A stretch of 64,000 bases of DNA, from NCBI RefSeq assembly GCF_003119195.2, contig NZ_CP022254.1, forward strand, positions 1,519,001 through 1,583,000. The letters are read 5' to 3'. Below the pieces are notes generated by a model. It had not been told where the DNA came from. It was given only the letters and a program-made list of their open reading frames with translations, and searched no databases. How positions within the stretch are numbered: position 1 is the stretch's first letter; the number at the start of each line of letters is the position of its first letter. The DNA comes from Azospirillum baldaniorum. GTDB lineage: Bacteria > Pseudomonadota > Alphaproteobacteria > Azospirillales > Azospirillaceae. The position numbers and the translations under genes are program-made. Of this stretch, positions 18,121-29,682 are shown in pieces.

Positions 18121-18639
18121 ATGAGCAAGCGCCAATACACCCGCGCCGAGGTCAAGGAACTGCTGTCCGCGCTGGAGCGCCAGTGCCGGGAGGCGTCGAA
18201 GCTCGCCCAACTGGCCGAGCATGAGGCGAGCAAGCACAGCTTCGGCGCCTACCGCGAATTCCGCGACAAGGTGGGCGAGTTCCAGGCGCTGGTCATCCTG
18301 ATCGAGCAGCGGCTGCGCAACCTCGTGGACACCCGCTCCGACGACCTGCGCGACCAGTTCGAGCGGCTGGACACGGTGATGCTGGCCCTTCTGGTTCGGG
18401 CCAGCATGCGCTTCTTCTTCGTGCTGTCGGCCAACCCGATCCTGCCGATGGGCGCCCGCGAGATCTTCGTGGCGGAGCTGCGCAGCCTGCACGACGCCCA
18501 CGAGAAGCTGAAGCGCCCCAACTACGCCGGCAAGCTGGGCCAGGACCTGGAGCGCGATCTGGAGACCGCCTCCCTGATCCTGGAGGAGATCATCGACAAG
18601 GCGCCGAGCCTGCTCAACTTCCGCGGCGGCGCGGCGTAA
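18121..18639 (+). CDS. Conserved-looking hypothetical helical protein
   Basis: A 172-residue protein of unknown function, predicted to be almost entirely alpha-helical and rich in charged residues. A hydrophobic stretch 'VMLALLVRASMRFFFVLSAN' lies at about residues 84-103, which could be a buried helix or membrane-associated segment. I recognise no domain. The ATG at 18121 is favoured over an in-frame codon at 18058. It follows emrB by about 100 bp, so it may be transcribed separately. Confidence 0.6.
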   Translation: MSKRQYTRAEVKELLSALERQCREASKLAQLAEHEASKHSFGAYREFRDKVGEFQALVILIEQRLRNLVDTRSDDLRDQFERLDTVMLALLVRASMRFFFVLSANPILPMGAREIFVAELRSLHDAHEKLKRPNYAGKLGQDLERDLETASLILEEIIDKAPSLLNFRGGAA

Positions 18640-18645
18640 CCGGAC

Positions 18646-19029
18646 TCAGCGCTGGATCAGCGCGCTTTCCTTGCCGGACAGCACGAACACCTTGGCGTAG
18701 CTCTTGAGAAGCGCGTCGATCAGGGCGTTGACCTTCGGGCTGGACATGGCGCGCGGCTTGGCCGGATCGACGTGGAGGACGCAGCTGTCCTTGACGTCGT
18801 TGAAGGCGGCCAGGGCGTGGATGCGATCGGGCCGGAACTCGTCGGGGAAGTTCTCGTCCATCAGCCAGAAGCACTGGAAGTTCCGGCAGGACTGCGGACG
18901 CTCCTCATAGACGGTGCAGCCCTTGCCCTGGTCGCAGGACACGCACCACTTGGCCGAAGGCTTCTTCAGTTCGGGCACGCCCATCAGCTTGCAGCACAGC
19001 GTGCATTCTCCGCAGTTGCGGTCGGCCAT
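18646..19029 (-). CDS. YkgJ-like cysteine-cluster protein
   Basis: A 127-residue small protein rich in cysteine near the N-terminus: 'CGECTLCCKLMGV', 'WCVSCDQGKGCTVYEERPQS' and 'CRNFQCFWL'. This pattern matches the UPF0153/YkgJ CxxCxxCC family, which probably binds zinc or an iron-sulfur cluster; the function is unknown. It lies downstream of the large PAS-GGDEF-EAL gene on the same strand but about 100 bp away. Confidence 0.75.
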   Translation of the reverse strand: MADRNCGECTLCCKLMGVPELKKPSAKWCVSCDQGKGCTVYEERPQSCRNFQCFWLMDENFPDEFRPDRIHALAAFNDVKDSCVLHVDPAKPRAMSSPKVNALIDALLKSYAKVFVLSGKESALIQR

Positions 19030-19136
19030 AACGCAGAATCCCGATCTGTCCCGGTGAAAGAGCGCGGACACTCGCACAAAGGGCGGTGCCGGGGAAAGTG
19101 TCCGTTCGATGGGGCCGGATTGGGAGACGCGGGGCC

Positions 19137-21683
19137 TTACGCCAGGCTGGGGAGGGCCAGCGGTTCCTCCGCCTCGCGGAGCAGCAGCGCCTCGATGGCG
19201 TCGGCGGGGGCCGGTCGGGCGTAGAGGTAGCCCTGCGCGTACTTGCACATGATATCGCGCAGGAACTCCGACTCCATCTCGGTCTCCACGCCTTCGGCCA
19301 CCGCGTCCATGCCCAGGATGGCGGCCAGCGTGGCGATCACCTGCACGATGGCCGCGTTGCCCTCGCCCGACGAGATGGCCTGGACGAAGCTGCGGTCGAT
19401 CTTCAGCGTGTCCGCCGGGAACTTGTGCAGGTAGGACAACGACGAATAGCCGGTGCCGAAATCGTCGATGGACAGGCGCACGTCCATGTCGCGGATGCCC
19501 TGCATCAGCACCCGGCACTTGGCGGGGTCCTTCATCAGCAGGCTTTCCGTGATCTCCAGCTTCAGGCTGGAGGGCGGGACCCGGCTTTCCTGGAGAACCT
19601 CGCTGACCAGCCCGATCAGGTCGTCGTCGCTGAACTGGCGGGAGGAGACGTTCACGCTCATGAACAGTGGGGTGGAGCGCGGGAAGCGGGCCTGCCATTG
19701 GCCGAGCTGGCGCGCCGCCACGCGCAACGCCCAGCGGCCCATCGGGACGATCAGGCCCGACTCCTCGGCCAACGGGATGAACTCGCCCGGCGGGACCAGC
19801 CCGCGCTCGGGATGCTTCCAGCGCATCAGCGCCTCGAACCCGGCGATCTGGCCCGAGGAGAGGGCGACGATCGGCTGGTAGTAGAGGACGAGCTGATCCT
19901 GCTCCAAAGCCATGCGCAGGTCGGTTTCCGTGCGCATCTGGGCCATCGCCTGACGGCGCAGGTTGCTGTCGAAGACGTCGATGCGCGCTCGCCCGCCCGA
20001 CTTGGCGCGGTACATGGCGAGGCTGGCGTCGCGCAGCATCTCCTCCGCCCGGTCGTAGCCGGAGACGCTGAGGGCGATGCCGATGGAGGCGGACAGCACC
20101 AGGTCGTGGCCGTCCAGGGCCAGCGGCCGCGCGACGGCCTCGCCCATGCGCTCCGCCGCGGACAGGGCGTCGCCCACGTCGTCGATGCCGTCCAGCAGAA
20201 CGGCGAATTCGTCCGCCGACAGGCGGGCCAGCGTGTCGCCCATGCGGCGGGTCTCGTCCAGCCGCTCGGCGATGGTCTTCAGCAGCCGGTCGCCGACGCT
20301 GGACCCCAGCGCGTCGTTGATCGACTTGAAGCGGTCGAGATCGACGAAGATGACGGCGAAGGCCTTGCCGCCGGCCCGCCGGTTGCGGTCGAGCGCCTGG
20401 CCGATGCGGTCCAGCAGCAGGGTGCGGTTGGGCAGCCCGGTCATGCCGTCGTGGAAGGCGTCGAACAGGAGCTGCTGCTCCGCCCGCTTCTGGGCGGTGA
20501 TGTCGGTCATCGAGCCGGCGATTCGCACCGCCCGTCCCGACCCGTCCCGCACGGCGAGCCCGCGGACCAGCATCCACAGCTCGTCCCCGTCGGCGGCCTG
20601 GATGCGGAAGACGTGCTGGAGATGTTCGCGCTCGCCCGTCAGATGCAGGTCGAAGGCGGTGCGCAGCCCGGCCAGGTCGTCGGGGTGCACGCGGTCGAAC
20701 CATTCGCCGATGCGGTTGGACAGGCTGTCCACGGCGAAGCCGAGCATCGCCGCCCAGCGCGGGGAGTAATAGACTTGGTCCGTGTCCAGCCGCCAGTCCC
20801 ACAGCCCGTCGTTGGCGCCCGCGGCGGCCAGCGCGTAGCGCTCCTCGCTCTGCAGCAGGCGTTGCTCGGCGGTCTTGCGGTCGGTGACGTCGGCCTGGCT
20901 GCCGACCAGCCGCACCGGCCGGCCCTGCGCGTCCAGAACCGCGATGCCGCGGCAGGCCATCCAGCGGATGCCGCCGTCGGCGTGGTGCACGCGGTACTCG
21001 ATCTGGAAAACGGTGTTCTCGCCACCCAGGGCGTCGAGCGCTTCGCGCAACGAACGGCGGTCGTCGGAATGGACGCGCTCCATCCATTCGTCCGGGCTGT
21101 TGCCGATGCTGCCTTCCTCAAGCCCGAGGAGCGACAGCCAGCGCGGCGAATAATAGGCGGTTCCGGCGTCGAGATCCCAATCCCACAGCCCGTCATTGCT
21201 GGCTGCGGCGGCGAGAGCGTAGCGCTCCTCGCTCTTGCGGAGCTGGGCTTCGGCGTGCTTGCGATCGGTGATGTCGGCGACCGACCCGACGAGACGCACC
21301 GGATCGCCCGATTCGTCGGGCACGGCCATGCCGCGGCAGACCAGCCAGCGCCAGCCGGAGTCGCCATTGTCCGGCGACAAGCCGGCTCCGGCGCGGCGGA
21401 CTCGGTGTTCGATCTGGAAAGGAAGCGAGACGCCAACCATCTGGCCTTCGAAGGAGGCGTAGAGCCAGTCGATGTCGTCGGGGTGGACGTGGTCGAGCCA
21501 ATCCTCCGGGCGATTGATCTCGCCCGGCGGCAACCCGAGAAACTCCTTGAAGCGGGGAGACAGGAACATCGTATCGTTGCGAAGGTCCCAGTCCCACACG
21601 CCCTCGGAGCCAGCTTTCTCGGCCAGCAGATATCGCTCGATCGTGCTGCTCAAAGCCCCCTCACCGCCGCGGCGCGCCCGCAT
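19137..21683 (-). CDS. PAS-PAS-PAS-GGDEF-EAL c-di-GMP protein with degenerate GGDEF
   Basis: An 848-residue soluble sensor with three consecutive PAS/PAC units (about residues 10-135, 138-265 and 268-395), a GGDEF domain (about 400-565) and an EAL domain (about 575-835). The cyclase signature is SADEF (489-493) in place of GGDEF, while the RxxD inhibitory-site motif 'RMGD' five residues before it is kept. The EAL is intact: 'FEALMRW' (EAL at 617-619) and 'DDFGTGYSSLSYL...KIDRSF'. It is therefore expected to be a c-di-GMP phosphodiesterase, with the GGDEF perhaps a GTP- or c-di-GMP-sensing module. Confidence 0.88.
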   Translation of the reverse strand: MRARRGGEGALSSTIERYLLAEKAGSEGVWDWDLRNDTMFLSPRFKEFLGLPPGEINRPEDWLDHVHPDDIDWLYASFEGQMVGVSLPFQIEHRVRRAGAGLSPDNGDSGWRWLVCRGMAVPDESGDPVRLVGSVADITDRKHAEAQLRKSEERYALAAAASNDGLWDWDLDAGTAYYSPRWLSLLGLEEGSIGNSPDEWMERVHSDDRRSLREALDALGGENTVFQIEYRVHHADGGIRWMACRGIAVLDAQGRPVRLVGSQADVTDRKTAEQRLLQSEERYALAAAGANDGLWDWRLDTDQVYYSPRWAAMLGFAVDSLSNRIGEWFDRVHPDDLAGLRTAFDLHLTGEREHLQHVFRIQAADGDELWMLVRGLAVRDGSGRAVRIAGSMTDITAQKRAEQQLLFDAFHDGMTGLPNRTLLLDRIGQALDRNRRAGGKAFAVIFVDLDRFKSINDALGSSVGDRLLKTIAERLDETRRMGDTLARLSADEFAVLLDGIDDVGDALSAAERMGEAVARPLALDGHDLVLSASIGIALSVSGYDRAEEMLRDASLAMYRAKSGGRARIDVFDSNLRRQAMAQMRTETDLRMALEQDQLVLYYQPIVALSSGQIAGFEALMRWKHPERGLVPPGEFIPLAEESGLIVPMGRWALRVAARQLGQWQARFPRSTPLFMSVNVSSRQFSDDDLIGLVSEVLQESRVPPSSLKLEITESLLMKDPAKCRVLMQGIRDMDVRLSIDDFGTGYSSLSYLHKFPADTLKIDRSFVQAISSGEGNAAIVQVIATLAAILGMDAVAEGVETEMESEFLRDIMCKYAQGYLYARPAPADAIEALLLREAEEPLALPSLA

Positions 21684-21857
21684 TCCGTCACTCGCAACAT
21701 AGTGCCCGAATGGTGAATGAGAAATGAAGCCCTGTTGCGAAGGATTTGCGCCATGCTGGCGGAAAGCGTGACCGATCCCGCCTTGCGGGCACTCCGGGGT
21801 ATGCCTGGGCGCCGCGGGCGAGCCTCGCAGGCCCCGTCAACGTAAGGAAGCAGGCCT

Positions 21858-22580
21858 ATGGAGTGGTCCGATCAGGGCGTCGTGCTGTCGGCCCGGCCGC
21901 ATGGCGAGACCTCGGCGGTCGTCACCCTGCTGACGCGGGACCACGGGCGGCACGCCGGCATGGTGATGGGCGGGCGGTCCAGCCGCACACGGGCGGCGCT
22001 GGAGCCCGGCACGCTGGTGTCGGCGCGCTGGCGCGGGCGCCTGCCGGAGCATCTGGGCAACCTGACGCTGGAGGTGGTGCAGGGCTATTCCGCCGCCTTT
22101 CTCGATGATCCGTTGCGACTCGCGACCCTGACCGCCGCCTGCGCGCTGGCCGAGGCCGCCCTGCCGGAGCACCAGCCGCACCCGGCGCTGTTCGACGGGC
22201 TTCTGGCGCTGTTCGGCCTGCTGGGCGGCGACGCCTGGGCCGAGTCCTACGTGCGGTGGGAGGTCGGGTTGCTGGCGGAACTCGGATTCGGGCTGGATCT
22301 CGACCGTTGCGCGGTCACCGGAGCCAACGATTACCTCGCCTATGTCAGCCCGCGCACCGGGCGCGCGGTGTCGGCCTCCGCCGGGGAACCCTACCGCGAC
22401 CGGCTGTTGCCGCTGCCCGGATTCCTGATCGGTCTGGGCGGCGGCGGGCCGCAGGCGGTGGCGGAGGGACTGCGTCTGACCGGTCATTTCCTGGAGCGCC
22501 ATCTGCTCAACGGACCGCTGCCGCCCGCAAGGCTGCGATTAAGAGAACGTTACGAGAACACGGTGGCGCGCCGCCGCTAG
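21858..22580 (+). CDS. recO: DNA repair protein RecO
   Basis: A 240-residue RecO homologue with an N-terminal OB fold, 'DQGVVLSARPHGETSAVVTL' and 'GRHAGMVMGGRSS', and a helical C-terminal domain. RecO loads RecA onto SSB-coated single-stranded DNA in the RecFOR pathway. The usual zinc-binding cysteines of some RecO proteins are not evident, as in many alphaproteobacteria. It lies 18 bp before parC. Confidence 0.9.
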   Translation: MEWSDQGVVLSARPHGETSAVVTLLTRDHGRHAGMVMGGRSSRTRAALEPGTLVSARWRGRLPEHLGNLTLEVVQGYSAAFLDDPLRLATLTAACALAEAALPEHQPHPALFDGLLALFGLLGGDAWAESYVRWEVGLLAELGFGLDLDRCAVTGANDYLAYVSPRTGRAVSASAGEPYRDRLLPLPGFLIGLGGGGPQAVAEGLRLTGHFLERHLLNGPLPPARLRLRERYENTVARRR

Positions 22581-22598
22581 ATTTGGTATCCACACGCC

Positions 22599-24869
<2,271 letters not shown>

Positions 24870-24909
24870 GACGGCCGTTTCCCGGACCCATACACCTAAC
24901 GTTGCGCGC

Positions 24910-24940
24910 AAACGGGGGGCCTTTGGCCCCCCGTTTCACT
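24910..24940 (+). terminator. Intrinsic terminator after parC
   Basis: A perfect 12-bp stem, AAACGGGGGGCC (24910-24921) and its complement (24925-24936), closes a 3-nt loop and is followed by a short T-rich run. Confidence 0.85.
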
Positions 24941-25343
24941 TTTGGCGGAATTTTCGACGGAAAATTCCCGAATTGGTAGGGTCGAGCCATGCTCGGACTT
25001 GAAGTCTGCCCCGCGATTCCGGCATAGTGATCGTATCAAAATGAACTCGGTGCCACCGACCGAAGGAGTGCCCCGAAGGGGGCGCCAGGGGCCGGAGGAA
25101 CACCGGGCGACAGGGAGGCACGCGCATGGTCACCACAGATCCGTGTGAAGGCACAGCGGCGGCACGGGGGCCCATCGGCTCCGGCAGCTCCGGTCCGTGA
25201 TCCGCACGGTGACGTCGATCCGGCGTTGCCAGACAACTTCCTAAAAACCAACAGCCTTTCGGTTCGCACGCCGCGCCCCCTTTGCGGGGGCGGGAACGGC
25301 GGTGTGCGCCCACGCCGGGACGAGAGGACCCAAGGAGACCGCC
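24941..25343. other. Non-coding gap before dctP
   Basis: About 400 bp without a convincing gene. It contains a perfect inverted repeat GGAATTTTC / GAAAATTCC (24947-24955 and 24960-24968, 4-nt spacer). A weak promoter-like TTGAAG...CATAGT lies near 25000-25030. The gap ends with the dctP ribosome-binding site AAGGAG (25332-25337). No riboswitch class was recognised. Confidence 0.5.
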
Positions 25344-26441
<1,098 letters not shown>

Positions 26442-26460
26442 AAGAACACCGAACACGAAA

Positions 26461-26486
26461 AAGCCCCGCGGAAGCGGGGCTTTTTT
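26461..26486. terminator. Intrinsic terminator between dctP and dctM
   Basis: A 9-bp stem AAGCCCCGC / GCGGGGCTT (26461-26469 and 26474-26482) with a GGAA loop and a T run to 26486. It ends dctP; with A residues on the other side (26457-26462) it may also act on dctM transcripts. Confidence 0.88.
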
Positions 26487-26548
26487 GTTGCCGATACGCG
26501 GGTGGGCTTTCCGGTTCCTCCCCCGCTGGGCGGAGGAGGAGGGAGCGG

Positions 26549-28060
26549 TTACTTGCCCTGCAACTGCCGCATGAGGTCGGCGTTGGGGTCCTCGGCGGGC
26601 TGTTCCGGCGCGCCGAAGGGCGGCGGCGGTTCGCCCGAATCGAAGGCCGGGATCTCGATCTTCACGTTGTCCAGATCAATCGGCTCGCCGCGGTCCAGAC
26701 CGGAGAAGACCATCTCCGGGAACATGATGACCAGCGCCACCATGATCAGCTGGATGCAGACGAACGGCACAGCGCCCCAATAGATCTGGCCGGTGGTGAT
26801 CTTCTTGATGATCTTCCCAGTGATCTTGTCCTTGTAATCCTCCCGTGGAGCGACGCTTCGCAGGAAGAACAGGGCGAAACCGAAGGGCGGATGCATGAAG
26901 GAGGTCTGCATGTTGACGCCCAGCAGGACGCCGAACCAGATCAGGTCGATGCCCAGCTTTTCCGCGACCGGGGCGAGCAGCGGCACGATGATGAAGGCCA
27001 GCTCGAAGAAGTCGAGGAAGAAGGCGAGCAGGAAGACCATGATGTTGACGACGATCAGGAAGCCCAGTTCGCCGCCCGGCAGGCTGGTCAGCAGATGCTC
27101 CACCCACAAGTCGCCGTTGACGGCGCGGAACACCAGACCGAAGACCGTCGAGCCGATCAGGATGAAGATGACGAAGGAGGACAGCTTCGCCGTCGTGTCC
27201 ATCGCCTGACGCATCAGCGACCAGCTCAGCTGCCGCTTCATGAGCGCCAGGATCATGGCGCCCGCGGCACCCATGGCGCCGCCTTCCGTCGGCGTCGCGA
27301 TGCCGATGAAGATGGTGCCCAGCACCAGGAAGATCAGGACCAGCGGCGGCACCAGCGAGGTCAGCACCCGGAACAGCAGCTGGAAGCCGCGCAGGGAGCG
27401 GGCCTCCGGCGGCAGGGCCGGGGTGAATTCGGGGCGGACGATGCTGACGACCAGGATGTAGCCGGCGTAGAGACCGGTCAGCACCAAGCCGGGGACCAGG
27501 GCGCCGGCGTACATGTCGCCGACCGAGCGACCGAGCTGGTCGGCCAGGATGATCAGCACCAGCGACGGCGGGATGATCTGGGCCAGCGTGCCCGACGCCG
27601 CGATGACGCCCGACGCCAGACGCCGGTCATAGCCGTAGCGCAGCATGATCGGCAGCGAGATCAGGCCCATCGAGATGACCGACGCGGCCACCACGCCGGT
27701 CGTCGCGGCGAGCAGCGCGCCGACGAAGATCACCGCGTAGGCCAGACCGCCGCGCAGCGGACCGAAGAGCTGCCCGACCGTGTCGAGCAAGTCTTCGGCC
27801 ATGCCGGATCGTTCGAGGATCAGCCCCATGAAGGTGAAGAAGGGAATGGCCAGCAGCGTGTCGTTGCGCATGATGCCGAAGACACGCTCCGGCAGCGCCT
27901 GGAACAGGGCCGGGGTCAGCAGACCCAGTTCGATGCCGATCAGACCGAAGAGGAGGCCGTTCGCGGCGAGCGCGAAGGCGACCGGGAAACCCATCAGAAG
28001 GAAAAGAACAAGCGCCGCGAACATCAGCGGCGCCATGTTCTCAATGAGGAAGGCGGCCAT
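26549..28060 (-). CDS. dctM: TRAP transporter large permease
   Basis: A 503-residue polytopic membrane protein of the DctM family with many helices. Typical segments are 'LLMGFPVAFALAANGLLFGL', 'GLLAATTGVVAASVISMG'-like residues 115-140 and 'AIFPPSLVLIILADQLGRSV'-like residues 180-200. It forms the Na+-coupled translocation path for the substrate delivered by DctP. The C-terminus has a 50-residue hydrophilic tail rich in Pro/Glu. It follows dctQ by 20 bp. Confidence 0.93.
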   Translation of the reverse strand: MAAFLIENMAPLMFAALVLFLLMGFPVAFALAANGLLFGLIGIELGLLTPALFQALPERVFGIMRNDTLLAIPFFTFMGLILERSGMAEDLLDTVGQLFGPLRGGLAYAVIFVGALLAATTGVVAASVISMGLISLPIMLRYGYDRRLASGVIAASGTLAQIIPPSLVLIILADQLGRSVGDMYAGALVPGLVLTGLYAGYILVVSIVRPEFTPALPPEARSLRGFQLLFRVLTSLVPPLVLIFLVLGTIFIGIATPTEGGAMGAAGAMILALMKRQLSWSLMRQAMDTTAKLSSFVIFILIGSTVFGLVFRAVNGDLWVEHLLTSLPGGELGFLIVVNIMVFLLAFFLDFFELAFIIVPLLAPVAEKLGIDLIWFGVLLGVNMQTSFMHPPFGFALFFLRSVAPREDYKDKITGKIIKKITTGQIYWGAVPFVCIQLIMVALVIMFPEMVFSGLDRGEPIDLDNVKIEIPAFDSGEPPPPFGAPEQPAEDPNADLMRQLQGK

Positions 28061-28080
28061 CGTGTGTGGTCCCCGGTCTC

Positions 28081-28620
28081 TTAGGAGTGGCTGTGCATCT
28101 TCTCGCCGGGCTGGTCAATCAGACCGGCCAGGAAGGCGATGCGTTTGATCAGCTCGGACACCGCCTGCATGGTCAGCAGGAAGAAACCGGCGGGAACCAG
28201 GATCTTGGCCGGCCAGCGGATCAGGCCGCCGGCGTCGCTCGACATTTCCTTGGTGATGAAGCTGTCCCAGAACATCGGCCAGGAGAGCCACATGATCAGG
28301 ATGGCCATCGGGAACAGGAAGAAGAGGATCCCGAAGATGTCCACCATGCACTGGACGCGCCTTGAGAAGCGGCCGAGCACGATGTCGATGCGGATGTGTT
28401 CGTTGCGCAGGAACGTGTAGCCCGAGCACAACAGGAAAATCGCGGAGAACAGGTACCATTGCAGCTCAAGCCAGGCGTTGGAGCTGTAATGGAGGCTGTA
28501 GCGGATGACGGCATTGCCGGAACTGACGATCACGGCGACCAGCACCAGCCAATAGACGAGCTTGCCGATGCCGTCGTTGACAGCATCGATCAGCCCGCTG
28601 ATTCGGAGCAGGAACCTCAA
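28081..28620 (-). CDS. dctQ: TRAP transporter small permease
   Basis: A 179-residue four-helix DctQ protein. The second helix region 'LELQWYLFSAIFLLCSGYTF' followed by 'RNEHIRIDIVLGRFSRRVQ' is the family signature. It pairs with DctM to form the membrane part of the transporter. First gene of the leftward dctQM operon; a GntR/FadR-type inverted repeat lies about 96 bp upstream. Confidence 0.92.
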   Translation of the reverse strand: MRFLLRISGLIDAVNDGIGKLVYWLVLVAVIVSSGNAVIRYSLHYSSNAWLELQWYLFSAIFLLCSGYTFLRNEHIRIDIVLGRFSRRVQCMVDIFGILFFLFPMAILIMWLSWPMFWDSFITKEMSSDAGGLIRWPAKILVPAGFFLLTMQAVSELIKRIAFLAGLIDQPGEKMHSHS

Positions 28621-28715
28621 CGGAGAGCCTCCCTGTTGGTTTGGGACGGGTGTATCCCCGTCCGTTCCTTTTGTTGCCCTGTGAACGGTGGCGCTGGGCG
28701 CCGGTTCAATCTTTT

Positions 28716-28728
28716 ATGGTAACACCAT
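28716..28728. promoter_or_regulatory. GntR/FadR-type inverted repeat upstream of dctQM
   Basis: ATGGTAACACCAT: perfect 5-bp arms ATGGT/ACCAT around AAC. It fits the TGGTnnnACCA pattern bound by FadR-subfamily GntR regulators. No GntR gene of that type is in the window. Confidence 0.4.
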
Positions 28729-28816
28729 GGGGTGTTTGCTGCGGCAATATTCCGCAGGAGGCCCCGGCAGCGCAAGAGCTTGAAAGCCTTTATACGTGAT
28801 TGCCCCAATAGTCTCC

Positions 28817-28850
28817 GATCACGAGCAATCCGGGATCGCGAGCAATCCGG
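28817..28850. repeat. 17-bp tandem duplication
   Basis: Two 17-bp copies (28817-28833 and 28834-28850), starting GATCACGAGC and GATCGCGAGC, differ at one position. They lie in the 241-bp gap between dctQ and the end of bpt. Confidence 0.85.
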
Positions 28851-28861
28851 ACGACGGCCCG

Positions 28862-29602
28862 TCAGTCAGTCGGATCGTTGGGCAGACGGAACCAGCCGTC
28901 GCGGCCCAGCGCCTCCAGGGGGCGGAACTTGGCCTTGTAGGCCATCTTGCGGCTCTGGGCGATCCAATAGCCGAGATAGACGTAGGGCAGCCCGTCCGCC
29001 TGGGCGCGCTCCAGCAGGCTGAGGATCATGAAGCTGCCCAGGCTGCGGCGGTCCTGGCGGGGGTCGTAGAAGCTGTAGACCGCGGAATAGCCGTCGGTCA
29101 GCCGGTCGGTCAGCATGCAGCCGACCAGCCGTCCTTCCGCGTCGCGGGCTTCGAACAGGCTGGTATCCGCCCGCCCTTCGTCGATCATGGCGGCGAAGTC
29201 GGCCATGGCCATGCGCGCCATGTCGGATTCGCCGTGGCGGGAGTTCTGGTAGAGCGAGAACAGCCGGTACTGCTCCGTCGTGGCGGCGGCGGGCGCCTCC
29301 GCCAGAGTCAGGTCGCTGTTGGCCCGGCGGACGCGCTTTTGCGACCGGGTGGGCGCGAAGGAGCCCACCGGGATGCGGACCGGGACGCAGGCTTGGCAGT
29401 TCGGGCAGACCGGCCGGTAGACGATGTCGTGGCTGCGCCGGAAGCCGGCGCGCGACAGGGTGGAGTTGACCTCCGCCGAATAGGGGCCCAGCAGCCGGGT
29501 GAACAGCTTGCGCTCCACCCGTCCCGGCAGATAGGGGCAGGGCATCGGCCCGGACCGGAAGAACTGCTGGAGCGGGCGGAGTTGCGGCTGGATGACCGAC
29601 AT
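28862..29602 (-). CDS. bpt: Aspartate/glutamate leucyltransferase
   Basis: A 246-residue Bpt-type aminoacyl-tRNA-protein transferase. It should add leucine from Leu-tRNA to N-terminal Asp or Glu, directing proteins to ClpAP through the N-degron pathway. The N-terminal 'PCPYLPGRVERKLFTRLLG' (cysteine-containing), 'CPNCQACVPVRIPV' and the C-terminal 'YVYLGYWIAQSRKMAYKAKF' are family hallmarks. It is a single gene about 80 bp downstream of the alpha-E gene. Confidence 0.93.
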   Translation of the reverse strand: MSVIQPQLRPLQQFFRSGPMPCPYLPGRVERKLFTRLLGPYSAEVNSTLSRAGFRRSHDIVYRPVCPNCQACVPVRIPVGSFAPTRSQKRVRRANSDLTLAEAPAAATTEQYRLFSLYQNSRHGESDMARMAMADFAAMIDEGRADTSLFEARDAEGRLVGCMLTDRLTDGYSAVYSFYDPRQDRRSLGSFMILSLLERAQADGLPYVYLGYWIAQSRKMAYKAKFRPLEALGRDGWFRLPNDPTD

Positions 29603-29682
29603 CGGGCTGGCTGACTTCTGAATAACCGGCCCGTGGGTCGGCTGTTGGGGTTCGGCGGCTGGAAGAGGATGCTGAACGGAGG

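Noticed and set aside
18646..21087. A long open frame overlapping the PAS-GGDEF-EAL gene and running into the YkgJ-like gene
   Set aside because: Only its last 127 codons (from 19029) look like a real protein. The upstream part is a Arg/Pro-rich antiframe of the GGDEF-EAL gene.
24941..25343. A riboswitch or small RNA before dctP
   Set aside because: The region has purine-rich and GC-rich stretches, but I could not match any known riboswitch core or a clear promoter-terminator pair.
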